A stretch of DNA of 14,106 bases from JBFKMV01 sp041629655 (GTDB taxonomy: Bacteria > Acidobacteriota > Polarisedimenticolia > Polarisedimenticolales > Polarisedimenticolaceae): the NCBI GenBank assembly GCA_041629655.1, contig JBFKMV010000138.1, positions 1 to 14,106 on the forward strand, in the 5' to 3' direction. The first letter of the stretch is position 1; every line of letters begins with the position of its first letter. The notes below the pieces were generated by a model. The model was given only the letters and a program-made list of their open reading frames with translations, was not told where the DNA came from and ran no database searches. Shown piece after piece: positions 6,876 to 14,106 of this stretch. A program made the position numbers and the translations under genes.

Positions 6876-8248
6876 CGGCCCGTTGCCGCGGCGGGGGCAT
6901 CCCCGTCTGCGGGATAGCCGAACTCGCCGAGGATGTCGCCGAACGTGTCCTGGCACAGCTCGACGAGGTTCGGCGGCAGGTCGCGCTTCCAACGTCCGAT
7001 CGAATCCTCGGGGCGGCGGGTCGTACGGTGCTGCTTCAACAGCTCGGTGTCCCGCGCCGCGCGCTCGCGCATGCCGTCGACGACGGCGGCGGAGGCGTCC
7101 AGCTCGAGGTACTGCAGGATCCCGCGCAGGGTCGGGACCGGGTCGAGGATCAGGTCCTCGTAGCGCACCAGGTGCGCGACCGCAGCGCGGCTGCGCCAGT
7201 CGTCCAGCAGCATCCGGGCCGATTCGCGGTAGCCGCGCAGGTACTCCTCGTCGCTGCCGGCCTTGTCACGCCCGAACGAGTTGAAACCGCGCTTGGCGTT
7301 GAAGGCCAGGATCGAGGCGACGTTGTCGCGGAAGTCGCGCACCAGCACCAGCTCCTTGGCGCCGGGGTACAGCTCCCAGGCCAGCCAGCTGAGATGACTT
7401 CGCGCCAGGTGCTTCTCGGCGAAGTAGGCGCAATCGCGCTGGCCTTGCGCCGCGGCGACTTCGCTGTAGAAGCCCTCGCAGCAGAGCTGGAGGAACGCGC
7501 CCAGACCCTCGGGGAAGCTGCGGCCGACCCAGCGCTTGAGGCCGGCGTGGTCCAGCAGGGGACGCCGGTAGAACGGGTTGTTGCCGATCCAGCGCACGCT
7601 GTCGTGGAAATCGTGCGGTCCGTTGGAACGCTCGAGGTTCGTCGGCTCGGTGAGCACCTTCAGCGCATGCAGCCACCACGCGCCCAGGCGCGTCTCGTAC
7701 GGGTAGTCGCGGTGCGCCACGACCCGCGGGTGCTCCGCCAGCAGGCGCATGATCCAGGTCGATCCGGAGCGGCCCAGTGCGTTGACCATCAGCGGCTGCA
7801 ACGTCGCTTCGAATCCGGTGCGCAGCGGCCGGTGGCGGAATCGCAAGCGGGCCAGCGGCACCTGCCGGCCGCCTTCGAGCTCGGCGACCACGTCCAGCTC
7901 GCATTCCGGTGGCATGCCGATCACGCCGATGTGCTCCTCGAATCCGCACGTCTCGTCGTTGGCCGAACCGGGGTGGATCCGCACCGCGTCGGGGCGCGGT
8001 TTGTCCAGGGCCAGCGTGTGGGAAGTCCGGCCCTGGGGGCTCCGCAGGTGCACCTGCCGCACCGGCTGCTCGGCGCCAAGCACCCAGCCGCTCACCGCGA
8101 ACGACCACACGTCCAGCTTGTGCAGCGCGACGGGCTGGTCCAGGTTGAACGCCAGCACGCGGCCGTCCGCGGGCTGATGACGCCGCACCTCGAGGATCTC
8201 GGTCAGCGGGGCGCGGTCGTCGTCGAGATCGGTCGCGGAACGGCTCAC
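6872..8248 (-). CDS. PAPS-dependent sulfotransferase with N-terminal beta-domain
   Basis: A 458-residue predicted carbohydrate sulfotransferase, transferring sulfate from PAPS to an acceptor, probably the glycan built by the neighbouring glycosyltransferase. Residues about 150-448 form the sulfotransferase domain. The 5'-phosphosulfate loop is GRSGSTWIMRLL (159-170), and the 3'-phosphate motif is LVRDFRDNVASIL (302-314), with Arg304 and Ser312 in the expected places. Residues 1-140 are a separate beta-rich domain (VWSFAVSGWVLG 48-59, LDKPRPDAVRIHP 81-93, CGFEEHIGVIGMPP 101-114) of a kind I associate with glycosyltransferase/sulfotransferase proteins; its role is unknown. The GTG at 8248 overlaps the glycosyltransferase stop as GTGA and is preceded by a GAGGGAG ribosome site. 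No signal peptide or membrane span is seen, so it should be cytoplasmic. The acceptor sugar cannot be read from sequence. Confidence 0.88.
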   Translation of the reverse strand: MSRSATDLDDDRAPLTEILEVRRHQPADGRVLAFNLDQPVALHKLDVWSFAVSGWVLGAEQPVRQVHLRSPQGRTSHTLALDKPRPDAVRIHPGSANDETCGFEEHIGVIGMPPECELDVVAELEGGRQVPLARLRFRHRPLRTGFEATLQPLMVNALGRSGSTWIMRLLAEHPRVVAHRDYPYETRLGAWWLHALKVLTEPTNLERSNGPHDFHDSVRWIGNNPFYRRPLLDHAGLKRWVGRSFPEGLGAFLQLCCEGFYSEVAAAQGQRDCAYFAEKHLARSHLSWLAWELYPGAKELVLVRDFRDNVASILAFNAKRGFNSFGRDKAGSDEEYLRGYRESARMLLDDWRSRAAVAHLVRYEDLILDPVPTLRGILQYLELDASAAVVDGMRERAARDTELLKQHRTTRRPEDSIGRWKRDLPPNLVELCQDTFGDILGEFGYPADGDAPAAATGR

Positions 8249-10038
8249 AGCTCGACTCCCTCGCGCGGAGCGCAGGTCAGCTCCGGGATGTGGTAGACCT
8301 TGTGTCCCGCGGCGCGGGCGCTTCCGCACAGCGCGATCGCGACGTCGCGGCTGGCGGCGTGCGAGTCGACGCGGCCGGAGAGGTCGTTCAGCACGACTTC
8401 CAGCAACGATCGGCGCAACACGCAATACTCGGGAATCACCGAGTCGACCGGGTGCAACGACGCCGCGCCCTGCTGCTGCTCGATCGGGCTGCCGTCCCGG
8501 CGGTAGCCGCAAACCCGGCCGCGGCGGCCGTTCCCGACACTGCCCCCCAGCACGCCGATCTGCGGGAACCGCTCGAGCACCTTGTCGACGATCAACGGAC
8601 CGCGTGGATCGCCGGGCTCGACGCCCGCGGAGCGCAGCGTGACCCGGTCGCCGCGGCAGCGCGCCAGCGCCTCGATCAGCGCGGCGCCGGGCGTGGGTCC
8701 CTCGACCAGCTCCACGGCGACCTCGATCTTCCGGCGCTCCTCCGCCGAGAGGCTTCCCGCGCTCGCCGCAACGACGATCTGGCGGTTGAAAGTCTGCGAG
8801 TCCGGATCGAGGTAGCATTCCAGCGCGAGCATCGCGGAGCGGTAGTCCGCGACGTCGTGGACCACGATCGAGGTCATGTAGTCGCGCTCTCCGACCAGGC
8901 GCAGCTCGATGCCGTGCCGGGCCAGGTTCCGCTCGACGGCGCGGCGCAGCTGGACCGGAGCCTGGTTCCTGTGCAGCCGCGCCTCGAGGATCTCGCGAAC
9001 GCGGTCCGGGCCGTAGTCCTGGAGACTCTGCTCGAAGTAGCCCTGGCCCCAGTGGTACTGCAGGATCCGGTTGTACGAGCGGAACAGCCGGTCCACGCGC
9101 AGCACGATCTCACGCTGTTCCGGTGCGAAACCGTCGAGCGACTCGCGCGCCGCAAAGGCCCGCGACCACAGCTCCTCGTAGCTGCCGCGATGACGATCGA
9201 CCTCGGGCTCGAGCTGCGCCACGCGCGCCAGCAGGGCGTCGAGCGCCACCGGTGCCACGCCCAGGTAGTGCTCGAGCAGCGTGTCCCAGATGCGCAGCCC
9301 GCCCTCGTGATCGGGATGCTTGGCCTGCAGCCGCACCAGGCTGCCGCCGGTGATCCGCTGCCGGCGCAGGAAGCCCGAGAGCTCCATCGGGTGGTTGTGG
9401 TAGCCGACCGCCTGCGCGTTGTAGACGATGCGCACGCCGGCCTTGGCCAGCCGGATCCCGATATCGGTGTCCTGGCAACCGAACGGGAACTGCGGGTCGA
9501 ACAGACCCACGCGATGGAGCACCTCGCGGCGGACCGAGAAGTTCGGGGCGTAGACGAAGTTGGGCGGCACGCGCAGCGGGTCCTTGATCAGGTAGTAGGC
9601 GAACTGGAACCCGCCGGTGACCAGGTAGACCATGAACGGGTTGACGTCGAGCTGCGGCGCGTAGGGCAGGTAGCCCAGCACCGCGATCTCCTCGCCCGCG
9701 AAGTGTTCGTGCCAGGCCGCGTGCTCGCGCAGCAGGTTGCGATCGAACAGGATGTCCTGCGCCGAGCACAGCACGAGCTCGCCCCGCGACAGCCGGATCG
9801 CTTCGTTGGTCGTGGCCGACTGATTGGCGTGCTCGACGCGCGCGATGCGGAAGGCGAACGGGTACCTCCGCCCGCGAAACGCCTCGTAGGTGCCGTCGCT
9901 CGATCCGTCGTCCACGACGACGACCTCGACCTGGTCGAGATCGAAATCGCTTCGCGCGATCGAATCGAGCGTGTCGGCCAGCCGCTGCCGCTGGTCGCGG
10001 GCCGGAATGGCGATGCTGATCAGGGGACGCTCAGACAC
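8245..10038 (-). CDS. Family 2 glycosyltransferase with a second, degenerate GT2-like half
   Basis: A 597-residue cytoplasmic glycosyltransferase likely to add a sugar to a lipid-linked or surface polysaccharide. Residues 1-240 are a recognisable GT-A/GT2 domain: ISIAIPARDQ (7-16), nucleotide-binding VVVDDGSSDGT (40-50), a metal-site region SAQDILFDR (92-100) in which only the last Asp of the DXD position remains (as in the 'QDA' type GT2 enzymes), the acceptor/catalytic motif GCQDTDIGIRLAKAG (187-201) and YHNHP (213-217). A helical linker at about 245-380 follows. Residues about 387-597 have the order of GT2 elements but lack the nucleotide-binding and DXD residues: IVVAASAGS (421-429) where VVDDGS is expected, TLRSAGVEP (467-475) where NxDxxP is expected, then FPQIGVLGGS (491-500). 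The GTG start at 10038 overlaps the rmlD stop by 8 nt; the stop overlaps the sulfotransferase GTG. Donor and linkage are unknown. Confidence 0.87.
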   Translation of the reverse strand: MSERPLISIAIPARDQRQRLADTLDSIARSDFDLDQVEVVVVDDGSSDGTYEAFRGRRYPFAFRIARVEHANQSATTNEAIRLSRGELVLCSAQDILFDRNLLREHAAWHEHFAGEEIAVLGYLPYAPQLDVNPFMVYLVTGGFQFAYYLIKDPLRVPPNFVYAPNFSVRREVLHRVGLFDPQFPFGCQDTDIGIRLAKAGVRIVYNAQAVGYHNHPMELSGFLRRQRITGGSLVRLQAKHPDHEGGLRIWDTLLEHYLGVAPVALDALLARVAQLEPEVDRHRGSYEELWSRAFAARESLDGFAPEQREIVLRVDRLFRSYNRILQYHWGQGYFEQSLQDYGPDRVREILEARLHRNQAPVQLRRAVERNLARHGIELRLVGERDYMTSIVVHDVADYRSAMLALECYLDPDSQTFNRQIVVAASAGSLSAEERRKIEVAVELVEGPTPGAALIEALARCRGDRVTLRSAGVEPGDPRGPLIVDKVLERFPQIGVLGGSVGNGRRGRVCGYRRDGSPIEQQQGAASLHPVDSVIPEYCVLRRSLLEVVLNDLSGRVDSHAASRDVAIALCGSARAAGHKVYHIPELTCAPREGVEL

Positions 10039-10891
10039 GGGCGGTGACCTCCAGGTGGCGGCGCAGCGCGTCTTTCCAGGCCGGCATCACGGACCGTTGC
10101 TGGCGCTCGAGCCGCCGGTTCTCCAGCACCGAGTAGGCCGGCCGCGGTACCTTGGCCGGGAACTCGCCGGGCCCGGCGACTTCCAGCTCGACCGGCACGC
10201 CGCTCAGCTCGAAGATCGCTCCGGCGAACTCGTACCAGCTGCAGCCCCCTCTCGCGGTGGCGTGGTACAGCCCGTAGCTCTCCGTGCCGACGAGCGCGAC
10301 GATCTGCCGCGCCAGGTCGGCGGTGCAGGTCGGGCTGAGCACCTCGTCGTCGACCACCCGAACGTGCCCGCGCTCGCGGGCCAGCGCCAGCATCAGCTGC
10401 ACGAAGTTGCGTCCCTTGCCGCGGCAGCGGTGGGCGCCGTACAGCCCGCACGTGCGCAGGATGAAGTAGCGCTCGGCGATGCTCTCGACGAAGCGTTCTC
10501 CGGCGAGCTTGGACGTTCCGTAGGCGTTCAGCGGCCGCGGCTCGTCTTCTTCGACGTAGGGCGTCCGGGACGCGCCGTCGAAGACGTAGTCGGTGCTGAT
10601 CTGGACCAGCGTCGAGCCGCTCTCGCGGCACCACAACGCGAGGTTCCGCGGACCGAGCGCGTTGACGGCAAAGGCGCGGTCGGGATCGCGCTGGCAGGCC
10701 TCGACGTCGTGCAGCGCCGCGGTGTTGACGATCACGTCCGGACGAACCGCGCGCAGCGCGATCCGGACGGCGATCGGGTCGGTGACCTCCAGGTCGCGAT
10801 GCGTCAGCGCGACCACCTCGTCACCGTTGGCGAAGGCCGGCACCACGTCGGAGCCGAGCTGTCCGTTACCGCCGATGACCGCGACCTTCAT
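10031..10891 (-). CDS. rmlD: RmlD-like dTDP-4-dehydrorhamnose reductase (SDR)
   Basis: A 286-residue protein of the RmlD substrate-binding family, which reduces dTDP-4-keto-L-rhamnose (or a related 4-keto deoxysugar nucleotide) with NAD(P)H in the cytoplasm. Visible motifs: the Rossmann loop GGNGQLGSD (7-15), NTAALHDVEACQ (56-67), STDYVFDG (99-106) and the catalytic pair Tyr124/Lys128 in NAYGTSKLAGE. Length matches the family (about 290 aa). The ATG at 10891 overlaps the upstream SDR stop as ATGA. Together with rmlC two genes upstream it implies a 6-deoxyhexose precursor, but rmlA and rmlB are not in the window. An intervening SDR gene leaves open a product other than L-rhamnose. The family is secure; the exact substrate is less so. 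Confidence 0.88.
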   Translation of the reverse strand: MKVAVIGGNGQLGSDVVPAFANGDEVVALTHRDLEVTDPIAVRIALRAVRPDVIVNTAALHDVEACQRDPDRAFAVNALGPRNLALWCRESGSTLVQISTDYVFDGASRTPYVEEDEPRPLNAYGTSKLAGERFVESIAERYFILRTCGLYGAHRCRGKGRNFVQLMLALARERGHVRVVDDEVLSPTCTADLARQIVALVGTESYGLYHATARGGCSWYEFAGAIFELSGVPVELEVAGPGEFPAKVPRPAYSVLENRRLERQQRSVMPAWKDALRRHLEVTARV

Positions 10892-11913
10892 CGGGTGGTC
10901 CCGGTCCGGCCGAGCGCCGGCGCCGCGCCCGGCGGCGACGCGAGACCCGGCTGCGAGCCCGGGACCAACCCCCGCAGCACCTCGATGTTGTAGAAGCGCG
11001 GGTCGTCGAAGTCGCTGAAGCGGTCCAGGTGTGCGGCCAGGTCGCGCAGGATCGCCTCCACGTCGTGCCGCGGCTTGAAGCTCAGCACGTTGCGCGCCCT
11101 GTCGATGGCGATCTTGTAGTTCCGGAAGTCGCGCACGTGCTTGATCCGCAGCCGGACCGGCTTGCCGAAGATCTCCTCCACCCCGTACTTGACCAGGTCG
11201 GCCACCTCGCCGACGGTGTAGTTGCCCGAAGCGACGTTGAAGATCCCCGAAAGACGCTCGTTGGCCTCGATCGCGCGGATGTAGGCGCTTCCGGCGTCGT
11301 GGATGCTCAGGATCGGGCGCCAGATCGCCGGATTGTTGACCGTGATCTCGCCCTCGGCCAGCGCGGTCTTGAACATCGTGTTGACGATCAGGTCGAGCCG
11401 CATCCGCGGGCTGTAGCCGCAGACGGTGCCCTGCCGCAGGCAGATCACCGAGAAGTCCTCGTCGGCCAGCTGCATCACGGCCTGCTCGCCCTGGAGCTTC
11501 GAGATTCCGTAGGGGTAGCTCGACACCGCGGGCGAATCCTCGTCGTACAGCCGGTCCACGGCGTAGCCGTAGATCGAGCACGAGCCGGCGTAGATCAACC
11601 GCTTGACGCCGGCTCGCTTGGCCGTGTAGGCCAGGTACGCGGGCGCGGCGGCGTTGGAGATGAAGTTGAGGCTCGGCGAGAACTCGGCCATCGGGTCGTT
11701 GGACAGGCCGGCCAGGAACACGACCTGGTCGTAACCCCGGAGGTCGTCCTCGTCCAGCGCGAAGATGTCCTTGCTCACGATCCCGACCGCGTCGGGCAAC
11801 TGGTTGCCGAACCAGAACAGGTCGATCACGTCCACGCGGTAGCCGCGGTCGAGCAGCCGCGGGATCAGGTGCGAGCCGATGTAACCCGCGCCGCCGGCGA
11901 CCAGGATTCTCAA
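10888..11913 (-). CDS. NAD-dependent sugar-nucleotide epimerase/dehydratase (extended SDR)
   Basis: A 341-residue extended short-chain dehydrogenase/reductase acting on a nucleotide sugar. Visible motifs: the NAD-binding loop GGAGYIG (7-13), Asp31 closing beta-2, FLAGLSNDPMAEFSP (66-80), the active-site Ser in AGSCSIYG (109-116) and catalytic Tyr135/Lys139 in YPYGISKLQGE. The active site lacks the T-D-E triad of RmlB (STDEVYG), so it is probably not the dTDP-glucose 4,6-dehydratase. A C4-epimerase-like or other SDR step is more likely. Residues after about 318 are Gly/Pro/Ala-rich and look unfolded, an odd tail that overlaps the rmlD start. The start is TTG at 11913, overlapping the rmlC stop as TTGA; no nearby ATG would preserve the Rossmann motif. 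It lies between rmlC and rmlD in one overlapping cassette. Confidence 0.87.
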   Translation of the reverse strand: MRILVAGGAGYIGSHLIPRLLDRGYRVDVIDLFWFGNQLPDAVGIVSKDIFALDEDDLRGYDQVVFLAGLSNDPMAEFSPSLNFISNAAAPAYLAYTAKRAGVKRLIYAGSCSIYGYAVDRLYDEDSPAVSSYPYGISKLQGEQAVMQLADEDFSVICLRQGTVCGYSPRMRLDLIVNTMFKTALAEGEITVNNPAIWRPILSIHDAGSAYIRAIEANERLSGIFNVASGNYTVGEVADLVKYGVEEIFGKPVRLRIKHVRDFRNYKIAIDRARNVLSFKPRHDVEAILRDLAAHLDRFSDFDDPRFYNIEVLRGLVPGSQPGLASPPGAAPALGRTGTTR

Positions 11914-12512
11914 CCGACGCTCCGCCGCGCTTCACGGGCCAGGGGCTCGTAACGGAACCGCCGCGACTCGGGACGCTCCAGCCACTCACGCAGCGTCGGC
12001 GCCGCGCGGTCCTTGGCGGACAGGATCGGGTCGGCCACGGGCCAGTGGATGCCGATCTCGGGATCGTCCCAGCGGATCCCGGCCTCGCAGGCCGCATTGT
12101 AGGTTCCGGTACACTTGTACTGGATCTCGGCGCGGTCGCTGAGAGCGCAGAACCCGCGCGCGAAGCCGGCCGGAGCCCACACTTGGCGGCGGTCGGCGGC
12201 GGAGACCTCGATGCCGAACCACTGCCCCAGCGTCGGCGAGTCGCAGCGGATGTCCACCGCGACCAGGAACGCCCGGCCGGCGGTGACCCGCATCAGCTTG
12301 CCCATCGGCGGGTCCCACTGGAAGTGCAACCCGCGGATCACGCCCCGCACCGATCCGGAGTGGTTGTCCTGGACGAACCGGCCCGGCAGCCCGAGTCGCT
12401 CGAACACGTCGGCGCGGTAGGCCTCCATGAAGAAGCCGCGCTCGTCCTCGAAGACCTGTGGTGCCAGGACCTTGATCCGATCCAGGTGCACCGACTCGAC
12501 TTTGATCGGCAT
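11910..12512 (-). CDS. rfbC: dTDP-4-dehydrorhamnose 3,5-epimerase (RmlC/RfbC)
   Basis: A 200-residue RmlC-family cupin that epimerises dTDP-4-keto-6-deoxyglucose at C3 and C5. Characteristic motifs: FEDERGFFMEAYR (21-33), FVQDNHSGSVRGVIRGLHFQ (46-65) with catalytic His63, the substrate-binding stretch VWAPAGFARGFCALS (111-125), Tyr132 and Tyr138 in QYKCTGTY, and the C-terminal LSAKD with Asp168 as the His partner. Length is normal (about 180-200 aa). The ATG at 12512 is preceded by GGAGGT with 4-base spacing. A frame reaching 12758 exists, but the extra 82 residues are Arg/Pro-rich and unlike the family. This is the first gene of the minus-strand polysaccharide operon. All catalytic residues are kept, so activity is expected. 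Confidence 0.94.
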   Translation of the reverse strand: MPIKVESVHLDRIKVLAPQVFEDERGFFMEAYRADVFERLGLPGRFVQDNHSGSVRGVIRGLHFQWDPPMGKLMRVTAGRAFLVAVDIRCDSPTLGQWFGIEVSAADRRQVWAPAGFARGFCALSDRAEIQYKCTGTYNAACEAGIRWDDPEIGIHWPVADPILSAKDRAAPTLREWLERPESRRFRYEPLAREARRSVG

Positions 12513-12516
12513 CAAC

Positions 12517-12522
12517 ACCTCC
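12517..12522 (-). promoter_or_regulatory. Ribosome binding site of rfbC
   Basis: The minus strand reads GGAGGT four bases before the ATG at 12512. It supports the short, family-length start of rfbC over the longer open frame. Confidence 0.75.
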
Positions 12523-12626
12523 GGCAGCGCCGGCTGCAACGGCCGTACCAGGAAACCTAACTGGCTGGAGTGAATGGACTTGAGCCCCAGGGCGGATCGC
12601 GGCCGCGCCGGAATCGTCGGATCGCC

Positions 12627-12642
12627 GACCGCTCGGGCGGTC
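12627..12642. repeat. Perfect inverted repeat (hairpin) in the divergent region
   Basis: GACCGC (12627-12632) and GCGGTC (12637-12642) flank the tetraloop TCGG. It is a perfect six-pair stem between two divergent genes. It could be an operator, a 5'-leader structure of the rfbC transcript, or chance in GC-rich DNA. There is no T-run on either side, so it is not an intrinsic terminator. Confidence 0.35.
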
Positions 12643-12790
12643 CCGGGCCGCCTCGCTCGTCGGAATCCCGACCGACGGGCCCTTCCCCCGCGCTCATTGA
12701 TAGGAAAAGGGGTGGATCGACGGCGCCCCAATGGCCCGGGACGCCGCGTCGGGGGCAAATCCCGCCGGGACTAGAGGAATTCCGGCTTCG

Positions 12791-12820
12791 TTGACGCGGG
12801 GCCTTTTCGCGTTAGGTTAT
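12791..12820 (+). promoter_or_regulatory. Weak candidate promoter for prkA
   Basis: TTGACG (12791-12796, five of six consensus) precedes the AT-richer patch TTAGGTTAT (12812-12820). Possible -10 hexamers are TAGGTT with 16-base spacing or GGTTAT with 18-base spacing; each matches only three of six consensus bases. It lies 68-97 bases upstream of the prkA ATG. PrkA genes are often under alternative sigma factors, so the true promoter may not look like this. Confidence 0.3.
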
Positions 12821-12874
12821 TTAGAGGATGAACGGCGGCAGGCAGGTGTTGGTCGGGCGCGTTTCTCGGGGGAC

Positions 12875-12880
12875 GGAGGG
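12875..12880 (+). promoter_or_regulatory. Ribosome binding site of prkA
   Basis: GGAGGG lies seven bases before the ATG at 12888. An alternative in-frame ATG at 12828 has AGAGG directly against it with no spacer, which is unfavourable, so the 12888 start is preferred. Confidence 0.65.
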
Positions 12881-12887
12881 TTCGGGG

Positions 12888-14106
<1,219 letters not shown>

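Larger units (their letters stand above)
12513..12887. other. Divergent intergenic region between rfbC and prkA
   Basis: This 375-bp stretch separates the minus-strand polysaccharide operon from plus-strand prkA and must hold the promoters of both. I see ribosome sites at both edges, a perfect hairpin at 12627-12642, a second weaker inverted repeat CGTCGG/CCGACG (12658-12663 and 12672-12677), a short palindrome at 12760-12770, and a -35-like TTGACG at 12791. No convincing promoter for rfbC was found on the minus strand. Short open frames here are Arg/Pro/Gly-rich and not credible genes. Confidence 0.7.

Noticed and set aside
8290..10047. Plus-strand open frame of 585 codons opposite the glycosyltransferase gene
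   Set aside because: Same reasoning: antisense shadow with low-complexity composition and no motif, against a clear GT2 gene on the minus strand.
12513..12758. Longer N-terminus for rfbC
   Set aside because: The extra 82 residues are Arg/Pro/Gly-rich and absent from RmlC proteins; the ATG at 12512 has a strong ribosome site.
12570..12794. Short plus-strand frames in the divergent region
   Set aside because: Arg/Pro/Gly-rich products, no ribosome site, no family resemblance.
12828..12887. Upstream in-frame ATG for prkA
   Set aside because: The ribosome-like AGAGG touches the ATG without a spacer, and the added residues look unlike PrkA N-termini; kept only as an alternative.

Overview
This is a very GC-rich window from what looks like a Gram-negative bacterium. 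It encodes an RND pump with a lipoprotein adaptor, nucleotide-sugar enzymes and a PrkA kinase. The domain mix (ABC permease fused to an M1-like domain, PrkA of the 'HWTG..' type, sulfotransferase with glycosyltransferase) fits uncultured Acidobacteriota, Myxococcota, Planctomycetota or relatives, but the phylum cannot be fixed from sequence reading alone. No tRNA, rRNA, CRISPR array, transposase or integrase was found. Coding density is high and most genes lie on the minus strand.

Region A, minus strand, 6136 down to 1 (transport operon): an ABC ATPase, then a 1120-residue ABC permease that continues into an M1-aminopeptidase-like periplasmic domain without a HEXXH zinc site and ends in a golvesin-C-terminal-like beta domain. 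A lipoprotein membrane-fusion protein follows, then the N-terminal 241 residues of an RND efflux transporter that runs off the left edge. Gaps are 16 nt or less, so one transcript is likely. A promoter candidate lies at 6198-6226.

Region B, minus strand, 12512 down to 6358 (surface-polysaccharide operon): rfbC/rmlC (dTDP-sugar 3,5-epimerase), an extended SDR sugar epimerase/dehydratase, rmlD-like reductase, a 597-residue protein with one GT2 domain and a second degenerate GT2-like half, a PAPS-dependent sulfotransferase with an N-terminal beta-domain, and a secreted DUF6265 protein. The first five genes overlap by 4, 4, 8 and 4 nt, and three of them start with TTG or GTG. This suggests coordinated synthesis of a deoxysugar-containing, sulfated glycan. 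rmlA and rmlB are not in the window.

Region C, plus strand, from 12888 to the right edge: the first 406 residues of PrkA (YeaG-type AAA+ serine protein kinase), divergent from the sugar operon across a 375-bp intergenic region that contains a small hairpin and a promoter-like TTGACG. The gene has no stop inside the window.

Main points of interest: the fused ABC permease with an apparently dead peptidase domain and a golvesin-like cap; the glycosyltransferase with a decayed second domain; the glycosyltransferase-sulfotransferase pair inside an rmlC-SDR-rmlD cassette; and a possibly leaderless DUF6265 transcript whose -35 box overlaps the preceding stop codon.
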